Origin: UMGS363 sp051881815
GTDB taxonomy: Bacteria; Bacillota; Clostridia; Oscillospirales; Ruminococcaceae
DNA length: 19,744 bases
Direction of reading: 5' to 3'
Assembly: GCA_051881815.1 (NCBI GenBank)
Contig: JBJEQP010000036.1
Location: 1 to 19,744, forward strand
The notes beneath the pieces are model-generated. The model did not search any database, was not told the DNA's origin, and was given only the letters and a program-made list of their open reading frames with translations. Below, piece after piece: positions 12,705 to 19,744 of this stretch (within the stretch, counting starts at the first letter, position 1; every line of letters begins with the position of its first letter). The position numbers were made by a program, and so were the translations under genes.

Positions 12705-15700
12705 CTATTGGTATGTTGGAGTGACGGGCGTTCCCGTTGCAAAAAGGATATTATTACAACCGTACTTGTCATTGAGATACTGCGTTTTCATAAGCATATC
12801 CTCTGACTTCTGTGCGGCTGTTGTCTGCACTCCTGCCACGTTTGACATTTTTGTTGTTACAAAACAGTTCTTGTAATTGTGAGCCTCGTCGCAGACAAGG
12901 TAATCAAATCCCAGCTTTTCAAAGCAAAGGGAGTTATCCTTTTTTGAGGACAACAGCTTTTCCAAGCGTTCCTCAATCTGTCTTTTCTGACGTTCAAGAG
13001 CCTTTACGGAAACTCTGTCGGTATCATCGACTTCCTCAAGAGCGTCCATAATTTCGTTCAGCTCACGCTCCATAAATTGCTTGCGGTACTGGTCTGACAT
13101 CGGTATTCTTTCAAACTGTGTGAAAGACATAATTACTGCGTCATAATCACCTGTTACACAACGGGCGATAAATTTCTGTCGATTGTCCTTTGTAAAATCT
13201 TCGGGACGTGCAACCAGCAGTTTTGCATTTGGATACAATCTCATCCACTCGCTTGCCATCTGCAAAGTAAGGTGCTTCGGAACTACAACACAGCCTTTGT
13301 TGATAAGTCCCAGCCTTTTCTTTTCCATTGTTGTTGCAATCATCTCGAAGCTCTTGCCTGCACCTACACAGTGGGCAAGAAGCGTATTACCGCCCAGCTT
13401 TCCACGCAGTACAGCGTTTTCCTGATGTGGTCGCAATTTTATTGCAGGGTTCATACCGGGAAAGGTCTGGTGTGAACCGTCATACTCTCTGCCACGAATT
13501 GCGTTGAAAAGCTCGTTGTACCTTTTAACATATTTTTCACGGCGGTCAATATCCTCCCATACCCAGCTTTTAAAGGCTTCCTTCATCTGTCTTGCCTTTT
13601 CTTTTGCAAGCTGGGTTTCCTTTGCATTGACCTCATAATATATCTTGCCGTCAACCTCTTTTCTGTCACGGATCACCACATCACGCTGATTGAGCAGATT
13701 TTCAAAAATATGATAACTGCTCATACGGCTTGTACCGTAGGTCTGATTTGCAGCTACCGATTTATCCTGATACTTGCCTTCAATCTTGTATTCGCCCATT
13801 TTTGTACGGGTTACGGGATGTCCGAACATACTTGTATCAGCCTTTGCGTATTCTTTCAGAAATCTGTTGTAATCTTCAACATCAATCCAGTTAGCACCGA
13901 TACGGACGGAAATTTCGCTTGCTTCAAGATTCTTCGGGATAACCTTTTCAAGAGCCGCAGCATTCTTTTCAAAACCGCTGTCGATATGCTTTGCATATTC
14001 TCTTGCAATTTTCAGCTTTTCTCTGACATTGCCCGAAAGATATTCGGAAGCCTCCTCATATCCCGACAGCGGTTCATCATCCTTTATTGCGGCAGGATTT
14101 CTGAAAATATCATTGCCTAAATCGGCAATCAGCTTTTCAGGCTCACAGCCAACAAGCTGTGACATATATGCAATATCCACTCTGCCTGTGCGGTCAAGGG
14201 ATACCTGCAATGCCTCCTGCGGAGTATCAACCCTTGTTACAGTAACTTCGGGCTGAATAGTGCGCTTTGAGAAAATCTCCGCTTTCTCTACTGTTTTTTT
14301 CTCTGTATCAACAATTTCTAGTGCCGCAAGGGTATTGAAATCATCGTCCTGTCTGAAACAGCGTTCGTTTGCGCTGTCTGTAATATTTCCGTAAGCCTTT
14401 CTGAATTTGTCATACACGGCATTAAGCTCTGTCTGAAGCTCTTTCAATTCCTCATCGGAACAGCCTGCTGCCTGTGCATCGATTACTGCCATAGCCGCCT
14501 GACGTATTTTGTGCATACCCATCATTCTGTCAAGGGTCTTGCCCGTTTCAGCTACTTTCGTCATAATCTCATTTTCACGGAAATACAGTTTTCCGTCAAC
14601 AACGGTATGTGTGAAATTTCGTACCGATGGGTCTGCAGGAATAATGTCGGCTTCGTCACGCTGTTTTTCTTCGGCTCTGACAGTTTCAATGCTGCCTTCA
14701 ATTTTTGCAATAGCCGCTTTGAGCTGTTCCGAAAGAGGAATACTCTCATCAGCAACACAGGTTGTCACTCTACTGTCATCGCCGTACTTGCCTTTCATTC
14801 GCTCGTCCCAAGCCATAGTGCCAAGCACCATATCGGGATTATCCACGAAATACTTATTACAAGGAATACCGTCAGCCGTTTCACTCATATGAACCCAATC
14901 AGGAACCTCAACGGTCATTGTTTCTCTTTTCTTCAAAAAGAGAATATCCGTAGTAACCTCTGTTCCTGCGTTCTGCTTAAAAGCAGTGTTCGGAAGTCTG
15001 ACAGCTCCCAACAGGTCACAGCGTTCAGCAAGGTATCGTCTTGCCTTTTCGTTCAGCTTGTCCATAGTGAACTTGCTTGTGACAAGTGCAACTACCCCAC
15101 CCGGCTTCACCTTGTCCACAGACTTTGCGGCAAAGTAATCGTGTATCTTAAAATTATGCTTGTCGTAGGCTTTATCGCTGACACGATAATCTCCGAAAGG
15201 AATATTACCTACAACAACATCAAAGCTGTTGTTATTGAAAGAGGTCTGCTCAAAGCCTTTAATCTGGATACGCTCCTTTGGATAGAGCTGCTGTGCGATT
15301 CTGCCCGAAATGCTGTCCAGCTCCACACCGTAAAGGCGGGAATTGTCACGCATATTTTCAGGCATTTTCGAGAAGAAATTGCCTACACCCATACTCGGTT
15401 CAAGGACATTACCGCCCTCAAAACCGAACTGTGAAAGTGCCTGATATACACCGTCGGCAACGACCGGAGGTGTATAGAAACTTGTGAGCGTTGAAGCTCT
15501 CGCCGCCTTGTATTCATCGGGAGAAAGAAGCTCACGGAGCTGTTTCTGTTCGGTTTCCCAGCCGCTTGGTGCGGCTTCGCCTAAATTACCGCCTAAACTT
15601 TCGGCAGCTCTGTCTGTTGTAAATGCCTGCGGAATACCGCCCCAGCCTACATACTTTGCCATAACCGACTGTTCTTCGGGAGTTGCATAGCGGTTCTCGG

Positions 15701-18700
15701 CTTCGATTTTCTGCAATACCTGTATTGCTTCAACATTCGCCTTGAACTTTGATTTTGCACCGCCTGTCACAACATCATTAGCGTTGAAATGATATGTGTA
15801 TGGAACACCGCTTTTCGGCTCATTCTTTGTAACGGTTATCTTTTCGGGAGCATTTACTGTCTGAGTTTCCGTCTGTTGTTCCTGCGTCGGATCTTCGGCT
15901 TTCTGCACAGGTGCAGAAAAAGCCTCATTTTTCAGCTTTGCAAGCTCGGCAGGAACATCAAGCTCTGTATTTCTGTCTGCGATTTCGATAAACCTGTCGT
16001 AATCGGAAATTTCAGTAAGAGCAAAGGTTGAAGTCTGTAAAAGTGCGGCAGCAGCTTCGTCAAGCTCCATTACCTCCTCCATCTCCCATTCGCCACCGTC
16101 AACGGGAGTAAGGTCGGGAGCATAAATTGTATACTCCACACCGCCCTCGGTCTGCTGAACTTCGATATATGTTTCATCACGGTTATCCATAAATACAGCA
16201 CGTTCCTTTGCGGGCTCGTCTGTAATCTCTACGGGAATACCCTCTGCTTCCGCTTTTGCAATGATTTTTTCAAGGGGTGATTGCCTCGGTTCTTCGTCGG
16301 GAGAAACCCCGTATTCCTCAAGAACCTTTTTAGCCTGTTCAATCATCGCCCTGTCATAATCATCATCGGGAGTCTTGTACTTTAAAGTCCGCTTTGCGTC
16401 CTTGATACGCTCGTCAATATCCTTTTGTGTGACATATCGTCCCTCTGCAATAAGTCTGTCGATACGCTGTGAAACCTCGTTCCATTTCAGAAACGTTTCA
16501 CAATCGGGAGTTGACATTGAACCTTTCTTGTAGCTTATACCCTTTGCGTCGTGCCATTCGTTGAAGCCTGACCGTCCCTGTCCGCCTGTGCCGTATTCGT
16601 TTTTCAGAAAAGCAATCTTCTCTTTTTCGGTATGCTCTCCCTTGAAAAATTTTTCAATACGGAACTTACCGTACTGCACACCGCTTCCGCCTGTCAACAG
16701 CTTGTCCTTTTCGTCCTCTGTCACAAAGAATTTAGGCTCATAGCTGAAATCTGATTTTGTGATAAAATCACGCTTCGGAAGCTGTAAATCTTTCAGACGT
16801 GAAAGCAGCTCTTTCGGCTTATGGAAATGGAAACGCAGAACATCTCTGTCCTGTTCGTACTGATGAATTAAATCTTCAAGTCCGTCAATATATTTCTGTA
16901 AGGTTGCGGAATCGGTAAGACTTGCCTTAATTCTTTCCGTGCTGTCGGGAAAACCTCCCTTGAACATTTCATCGGGAATGAAGTATTCTACCTCGCAATC
17001 CTGATGAAGATACCACAGCTTGCCTGCAATATCCTTCATATCGTTGTCAATCGCTCGGTCAATAATGTCCTGTGAACAGTATTCGCCGTTTTCAAGCATT
17101 TCACCGATACGCTCGGCGGCTTCGCTCCATTCAAGATGTGCGTTTTTGCCTTCAGGAAATGCGGTATTGCTTATAGCCACCGTAATTCCTGTGTTGTCCG
17201 TCCAGCTTGACACAAGTGCGGCACTGCTGAAATCGGGAGGTGCATACTTGTATCCTCTGCCGTTCTCACCAAATTCCTTACGGAGAAATTCAGCGTTTTC
17301 GGATACGCTCTTGCCTTTCTGGAACTGTGCTACAATTCTTTCAAGGCTTCTCGGCTCGGCACTTCCTCCACGCAGGACGTGATTTACCATATCCGTTGTG
17401 GGAGCAGTATGGGATACTGCAATATTCACAGGCTTTGCTCTTGTTTTCTTTTCTGTCTGCTCTATAGGAACAGGCTCTCCGAAAAATGTGAGCTGTTCGC
17501 CCTGTGTGTAAAAGGGTTCAGGTTCAGCAAAAACAGGCTCGGAAATTTCAAGTGCCTTTTCTGGAACAAACTCAAAGCCTGCCTTTGTGATAGTTTCCTG
17601 CCACTTACTTTCGGGAGAATTGTATATATTCTTCTCTCCGCTGTCATTCACAAGGGAAATGGAATATGTAGCTGCTGATTTTACTGTCCACAGCTCTCCG
17701 TCAAGTTTGACGGTATCGCCCTTTGCCAAATCGTCTGCATAATATCCGTTGACATCGTGAGTAATGGGAGAACGGAATATTTCAAACTGCTCCAAATCGT
17801 AGTTCTGAATATCCGTCAGCTTGTGAAGTTTACCGCCGATTTCAATATATGGAGTATCCTCGTCGGTACGCTTTACGGGAACAACGTAGCTTTTTTCGCC
17901 CTGCATAACCTCTGCGAATATCTGTCCGTCCCGTTCTGAAAAACTGCGGATATGCAGGTCATTATTCGGCTTGACAGCTTCAACGGAAAGTTTCGGCTTT
18001 TCATCAAGGTATTTACCCTTGTCGATAAGGTCAGCGGTAAAGCTCTGCACCAAATCCCAGCTTAACTTTGATTCCTTTGTACGAGAAAGATAACTGCCCT
18101 CCCAAACGGTAAGACCGTCAGCTTCCGCCTTGTAGCCTGCACGGACATCATTTATATCGAGCTCTGTATATTCTTCCATACGGAAAACAGATTTCATAAA
18201 CTCACAGCGTTTATCATAATCTTCGTTTTCCTTGAAGAACTCTGCAATTTCATCACGCTTGACCTTGAAAAATCTGTCGTGCTTCATAATGCCGTTTATG
18301 ATATTTTCGTCAAGAAGCGGCGGCAGCTCTGTTGTTTTCACAACCTCGTTGTTTACGATGACAGGTTCTTCCCCTGTCACAAGTTCGGGAATATACTCAC
18401 GGCTCTCCATTGCCGCTTTGATAATGTTTCTGATTTCCTCTGCCTGCGTGTCGGAAAATCTGTCGGAATGGAATCTATCAAAGAACTGCACAGGGTCAAA
18501 TGATGTATCGGCATAGTCCATAAAGACCATACCCGCCGTTTCGTAGCTGTCAAGGCGGCGATTGAAGTCAGCGTGCAGAAATCTGTTGATAAGATTCTGA
18601 ACTACTACATTCTGAGTCTGAACACGATTTCCTCCATTATCCTGTGTTCTATCGTCAGCACTCTTGTTTTCTCCCAAGTCTGTATCTCTCTGAACGTTGT

Positions 18701-19682
18701 CGGACGGGGGTTCTGCTGTCGGTACTGTTCGTCCAGCTCCTGAAAGCGTTTCTCCGCTTCGCTGTCGATTTCCCTCGGAATTATGCTCCAGCGACCCTCC
18801 ATCACGAATATCTGAACCTCTGTGGGATACTCCGTTTTCACCCACTCCTGCCACATTCTGCCCCACCTGCCTATCGGCTTTTTCAGAAGTGCCTGTTCTC
18901 TTGGGTTCTGTGTGTACTGGATTTCGGGAAGATACTGTCCTGTCGGACTTAATCTGTATGTCATTGCTTCGTTCTCTCCTTTGTTTAAGAATATTTACAA
19001 TTTCTCGCTCCATTTCCAAAAGAGCGTCCTTTGCCGATTGATTTACGATATTGCAGAAACGGATAAGGTCACGGCTGTCCTTGAACATATCTGCGGCATT
19101 AAGGTTAATACCGCCAGATATTTTCATATCGCTGTCAAGTTCACAGCGGTTTGCGATTACAAATCGTACCGCTGAAACAACCGACTGCTGATATGTTGTA
19201 ATATCCTTTTCTGATAGCTTCATCTGCCCTACCGCATACTGCATATCGGGCAGACGGCTTTTGATATTATCCACAGCAACAGCCGCAATAGTTTCCTGAA
19301 TGTTCTTCCAATCCTTACCGTACTTTTCATTGATAACAGCGGTAAGGTCTGCGGATAAATCCTCCGTCAACTTCCAAAGCTCAGGAACACGCTTGCCGTT
19401 TGTCTGTGAAATATCGAAAAGGTGTTTGCATTTGCTGTCCTCTCCGAATACGGCAATACTGTATTCGCCCTTGTTTACAAGCCTGCCCAGCTTGTTCCAA
19501 GTTTCAAGAGTTGCAACCTTTGTGGCATTGGGGTTCTGCAGATATATGAGAACTGTGTCGGAAAAACTCCGCTTATACATCTTTGCTGAAAAACGTAGAA
19601 AATGTGCAAGCTCCTGTTTGTCCCGAAGCAGCTTTGTTGTTATGTCTGTCCAGTTTTCACGGACGGTTTGTAGTCTTGACAT
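12705..19682 (-). CDS. ArdC-like / N6-methylase / SNF2 helicase giant protein, truncated by the element
   Basis: The 5' 2325 codons of a conjugative-element giant protein. ATG 19680-19682 has AGGAG 8 nt upstream. Order: an ArdC-like antirestriction N-terminus (about 1-110), a disordered linker (about 236-360), several poorly defined modules including two related copies (about 785-900 and 1010-1110, FLRKEFG / FLKNEYG), a DNA N6-adenine methylase domain (EPSMGVGNFF about 1430, catalytic NIPFG about 1492), and the first RecA half of an SNF2 helicase (Walker A HCVGAGKS about 2107, DEAH about 2266, motif III FATGTPV about 2313-2319). The frame then enters the inserted element and ends TPTYQ-stop. 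The second RecA half with motifs IV-VI is missing, so helicase activity should be lost. The methylase could still fold. Such proteins are thought to protect conjugative DNA from restriction. Confidence 0.9.
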   Translation of the reverse strand: MSRLQTVRENWTDITTKLLRDKQELAHFLRFSAKMYKRSFSDTVLIYLQNPNATKVATLETWNKLGRLVNKGEYSIAVFGEDSKCKHLFDISQTNGKRVPELWKLTEDLSADLTAVINEKYGKDWKNIQETIAAVAVDNIKSRLPDMQYAVGQMKLSEKDITTYQQSVVSAVRFVIANRCELDSDMKISGGINLNAADMFKDSRDLIRFCNIVNQSAKDALLEMEREIVNILKQRRERSNDIQIKSDRTVSSRNPVHTEPKRTGTSEKADRQVGQNVAGVGENGVSHRGSDIRDGGSLEHNSEGNRQRSGETLSGAGRTVPTAEPPSDNVQRDTDLGENKSADDRTQDNGGNRVQTQNVVVQNLINRFLHADFNRRLDSYETAGMVFMDYADTSFDPVQFFDRFHSDRFSDTQAEEIRNIIKAAMESREYIPELVTGEEPVIVNNEVVKTTELPPLLDENIINGIMKHDRFFKVKRDEIAEFFKENEDYDKRCEFMKSVFRMEEYTELDINDVRAGYKAEADGLTVWEGSYLSRTKESKLSWDLVQSFTADLIDKGKYLDEKPKLSVEAVKPNNDLHIRSFSERDGQIFAEVMQGEKSYVVPVKRTDEDTPYIEIGGKLHKLTDIQNYDLEQFEIFRSPITHDVNGYYADDLAKGDTVKLDGELWTVKSAATYSISLVNDSGEKNIYNSPESKWQETITKAGFEFVPEKALEISEPVFAEPEPFYTQGEQLTFFGEPVPIEQTEKKTRAKPVNIAVSHTAPTTDMVNHVLRGGSAEPRSLERIVAQFQKGKSVSENAEFLRKEFGENGRGYKYAPPDFSSAALVSSWTDNTGITVAISNTAFPEGKNAHLEWSEAAERIGEMLENGEYCSQDIIDRAIDNDMKDIAGKLWYLHQDCEVEYFIPDEMFKGGFPDSTERIKASLTDSATLQKYIDGLEDLIHQYEQDRDVLRFHFHKPKELLSRLKDLQLPKRDFITKSDFSYEPKFFVTEDEKDKLLTGGSGVQYGKFRIEKFFKGEHTEKEKIAFLKNEYGTGGQGRSGFNEWHDAKGISYKKGSMSTPDCETFLKWNEVSQRIDRLIAEGRYVTQKDIDERIKDAKRTLKYKTPDDDYDRAMIEQAKKVLEEYGVSPDEEPRQSPLEKIIAKAEAEGIPVEITDEPAKERAVFMDNRDETYIEVQQTEGGVEYTIYAPDLTPVDGGEWEMEEVMELDEAAAALLQTSTFALTEISDYDRFIEIADRNTELDVPAELAKLKNEAFSAPVQKAEDPTQEQQTETQTVNAPEKITVTKNEPKSGVPYTYHFNANDVVTGGAKSKFKANVEAIQVLQKIEAENRYATPEEQSVMAKYVGWGGIPQAFTTDRAAESLGGNLGEAAPSGWETEQKQLRELLSPDEYKAARASTLTSFYTPPVVADGVYQALSQFGFEGGNVLEPSMGVGNFFSKMPENMRDNSRLYGVELDSISGRIAQQLYPKERIQIKGFEQTSFNNNSFDVVVGNIPFGDYRVSDKAYDKHNFKIHDYFAAKSVDKVKPGGVVALVTSKFTMDKLNEKARRYLAERCDLLGAVRLPNTAFKQNAGTEVTTDILFLKKRETMTVEVPDWVHMSETADGIPCNKYFVDNPDMVLGTMAWDERMKGKYGDDSRVTTCVADESIPLSEQLKAAIAKIEGSIETVRAEEKQRDEADIIPADPSVRNFTHTVVDGKLYFRENEIMTKVAETGKTLDRMMGMHKIRQAAMAVIDAQAAGCSDEELKELQTELNAVYDKFRKAYGNITDSANERCFRQDDDFNTLAALEIVDTEKKTVEKAEIFSKRTIQPEVTVTRVDTPQEALQVSLDRTGRVDIAYMSQLVGCEPEKLIADLGNDIFRNPAAIKDDEPLSGYEEASEYLSGNVREKLKIAREYAKHIDSGFEKNAAALEKVIPKNLEASEISVRIGANWIDVEDYNRFLKEYAKADTSMFGHPVTRTKMGEYKIEGKYQDKSVAANQTYGTSRMSSYHIFENLLNQRDVVIRDRKEVDGKIYYEVNAKETQLAKEKARQMKEAFKSWVWEDIDRREKYVKRYNELFNAIRGREYDGSHQTFPGMNPAIKLRPHQENAVLRGKLGGNTLLAHCVGAGKSFEMIATTMEKKRLGLINKGCVVVPKHLTLQMASEWMRLYPNAKLLVARPEDFTKDNRQKFIARCVTGDYDAVIMSFTQFERIPMSDQYRKQFMERELNEIMDALEEVDDTDRVSVKALERQKRQIEERLEKLLSSKKDNSLCFEKLGFDYLVCDEAHNYKNCFVTTKMSNVAGVQTTAAQKSEDMLMKTQYLNDKYGCNNILFATGTPVTPTYQ
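12708..12753. other. Right attachment junction (attR)
   Basis: The P arm 12708-12729 (TTGGTA ... GGAG ... ACGGGC), the central GT 12730-12731 and the target half from 12732 (TCCCGTTGC, helicase coding sequence for ATG in ATGTPV). The 8-bp core ACGGGCGT (12724-12731) is shared with the left junction. The target carries its own ACGGG/CCCGT inverted repeat, so the conserved codons for T-G-T-P form a natural attB palindrome. Confidence 0.85.
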
Positions 19683-19744
19683 TTAAGGACTCCTCGTATA
19701 ATAAATTTAAGGGTAATTTAAAGAGAACCCCTATAAAAACTCTT
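12732..19744. mobile_element. Partial host conjugative element (helicase-methylase end)
   Basis: The giant ArdC/methylase/SNF2 protein is a hallmark of large clostridial conjugative elements, in which it is usually the longest gene. Base composition differs from the AT-rich left end of the window. Only this gene is in view. The 62 nt upstream of it carry its ribosome site (GAGGAG) and an AT-rich stretch with TTATTATA, with no other gene. Relaxase and mating-pore genes of the host element would be expected further right. Confidence 0.6.
18605..18964 (-). CDS. TnpV-like protein encoded out of frame within the helicase gene
   Basis: A 119-aa ORF on the same strand as the giant gene, shifted by one base and wholly inside it. 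A strong ribosome site, AAAGGAG (AGGAG = complement of 18976-18980), lies 11 nt before its ATG. In the giant gene this site is spelled by the codons AAA CAA AGG AGA. The protein resembles TnpV of Tn4451-type elements: PIGRWGRMWQEWVKTEYP, then a spacer, ME.GRW..IPREIDSEAEKRFQELDEQ, with the family's GRxGRM and EID..A.....L pattern and usual length of about 120 aa. The overlapped stretch of the giant protein (about residues 240-359) is exactly its disordered Gly/Ser/Asn/Arg-rich linker. TnpV function is not established. The similarity is recalled from the family pattern, not computed. Confidence 0.6.
   Translation of the reverse strand: MTYRLSPTGQYLPEIQYTQNPREQALLKKPIGRWGRMWQEWVKTEYPTEVQIFVMEGRWSIIPREIDSEAEKRFQELDEQYRQQNPRPTTFREIQTWEKTRVLTIEHRIMEEIVFRLRM

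Larger units (their letters stand above)
3672..12731. mobile_element. Integrative mobilisable element with large serine recombinase, about 9.06 kb
   Basis: The ends are defined by matching recombinase sites. Joining the right inner flank (12708-12729) through the central GT to the left inner flank (3674-3695) rebuilds a 46-bp attP with inverted-repeat arms (TTGGTA, GGAG, GGC against GCC, CTCC, TACCAA). Serine integrases use sites of this size and symmetry. The recombinase gene ends 3 nt before the outer edge of the right arm. Inside are a rolling-circle Rep, a MobV relaxase with an oriT-like palindrome, a small resolvase, small accessory genes and an LRR lipoprotein as cargo. There are no type IV secretion genes, so it needs a helper. 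Insertion interrupts the methylase-helicase gene at 12731. The Tn4451-type mobilisable elements are a comparable architecture, but this is not a copy I recognise. Confidence 0.85.

Noticed and set aside
14511..15434. Long plus-strand ORF (307 codons) opposite the helicase gene
   Set aside because: It lies antisense to the conserved methylase domain, has no ribosome site and shows no recognisable domain. Codon bias of the real gene explains the open frame.
18644..19175. Several plus-strand ORFs of 100-120 codons opposite the TnpV-like region
   Set aside because: No ribosome sites or recognisable motifs. Only the minus-strand 18605-18964 frame has both a ribosome site and a family-like sequence.
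1..19744. CRISPR arrays, tRNA or rRNA genes, classical DDE insertion sequences
   Set aside because: No regularly spaced direct repeats, no cloverleaf or rRNA sequence recognised, and no DDE transposase ORF with terminal inverted repeats seen.

Overview
The window looks like part of a gut Firmicute genome of the Ruminococcus/Oscillospiraceae type. This is inferred from AGGAG ribosome sites, TTGACA/TATAAT promoters, a giant methylase-helicase typical of clostridial conjugative elements, a BspA-like leucine-rich-repeat lipoprotein and Firmicute-type mobilisation genes. Species cannot be assigned. Almost everything here appears to be mobile DNA, stacked at one integration target.

Layout. (A) 1-3671 is AT-rich. 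It holds a frameshifted secreted protein, a small unknown protein preceded by a 14-codon mini-ORF (both minus strand), and a divergent LytTR response regulator / AgrC-like histidine kinase pair. (B) 3672-12731 is a complete, about 9.06 kb integrative mobilisable element. In order it carries a structured leader RNA and an LRR lipoprotein, a small HTH protein, an origin-like repeat region, a rolling-circle Rep with a helicase domain, a small serine resolvase, a coiled-coil protein, an oriT-like region, a MobV relaxase, three small unknown genes and a large serine recombinase at the right end. (C) 12732-19744 is the 5' part of a huge ArdC-like/methylase/SNF2 helicase gene of a conjugative element. 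It is cut by element B exactly at the conserved ATGTPV helicase motif.

Both junctions of element B can be read. An 8-bp ACGGGCGT core is shared at 3666-3673 and 12724-12731. Joining the inner flanks at the central GT gives a near-symmetrical 46-bp attP (22-bp arms). The sequence outside the left end is not the missing helicase half. It is another P-type arm (14/22 identical positions, same spacing), so region A is probably the end of a second, related element inserted at the same target: a tandem array in one helicase gene.

The other notable signal is a TnpV-like gene (18605-18964, minus) encoded in a second frame inside the helicase gene. It has its own strong ribosome site and sits exactly over the helicase's disordered linker. 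How the genes work together is inferred: the recombinase moves the element in and out, Rep copies the circle, MobV nicks oriT for transfer through a helper conjugation system, and the lipoprotein is cargo. Insertion should remove the second RecA domain of the host element's helicase.
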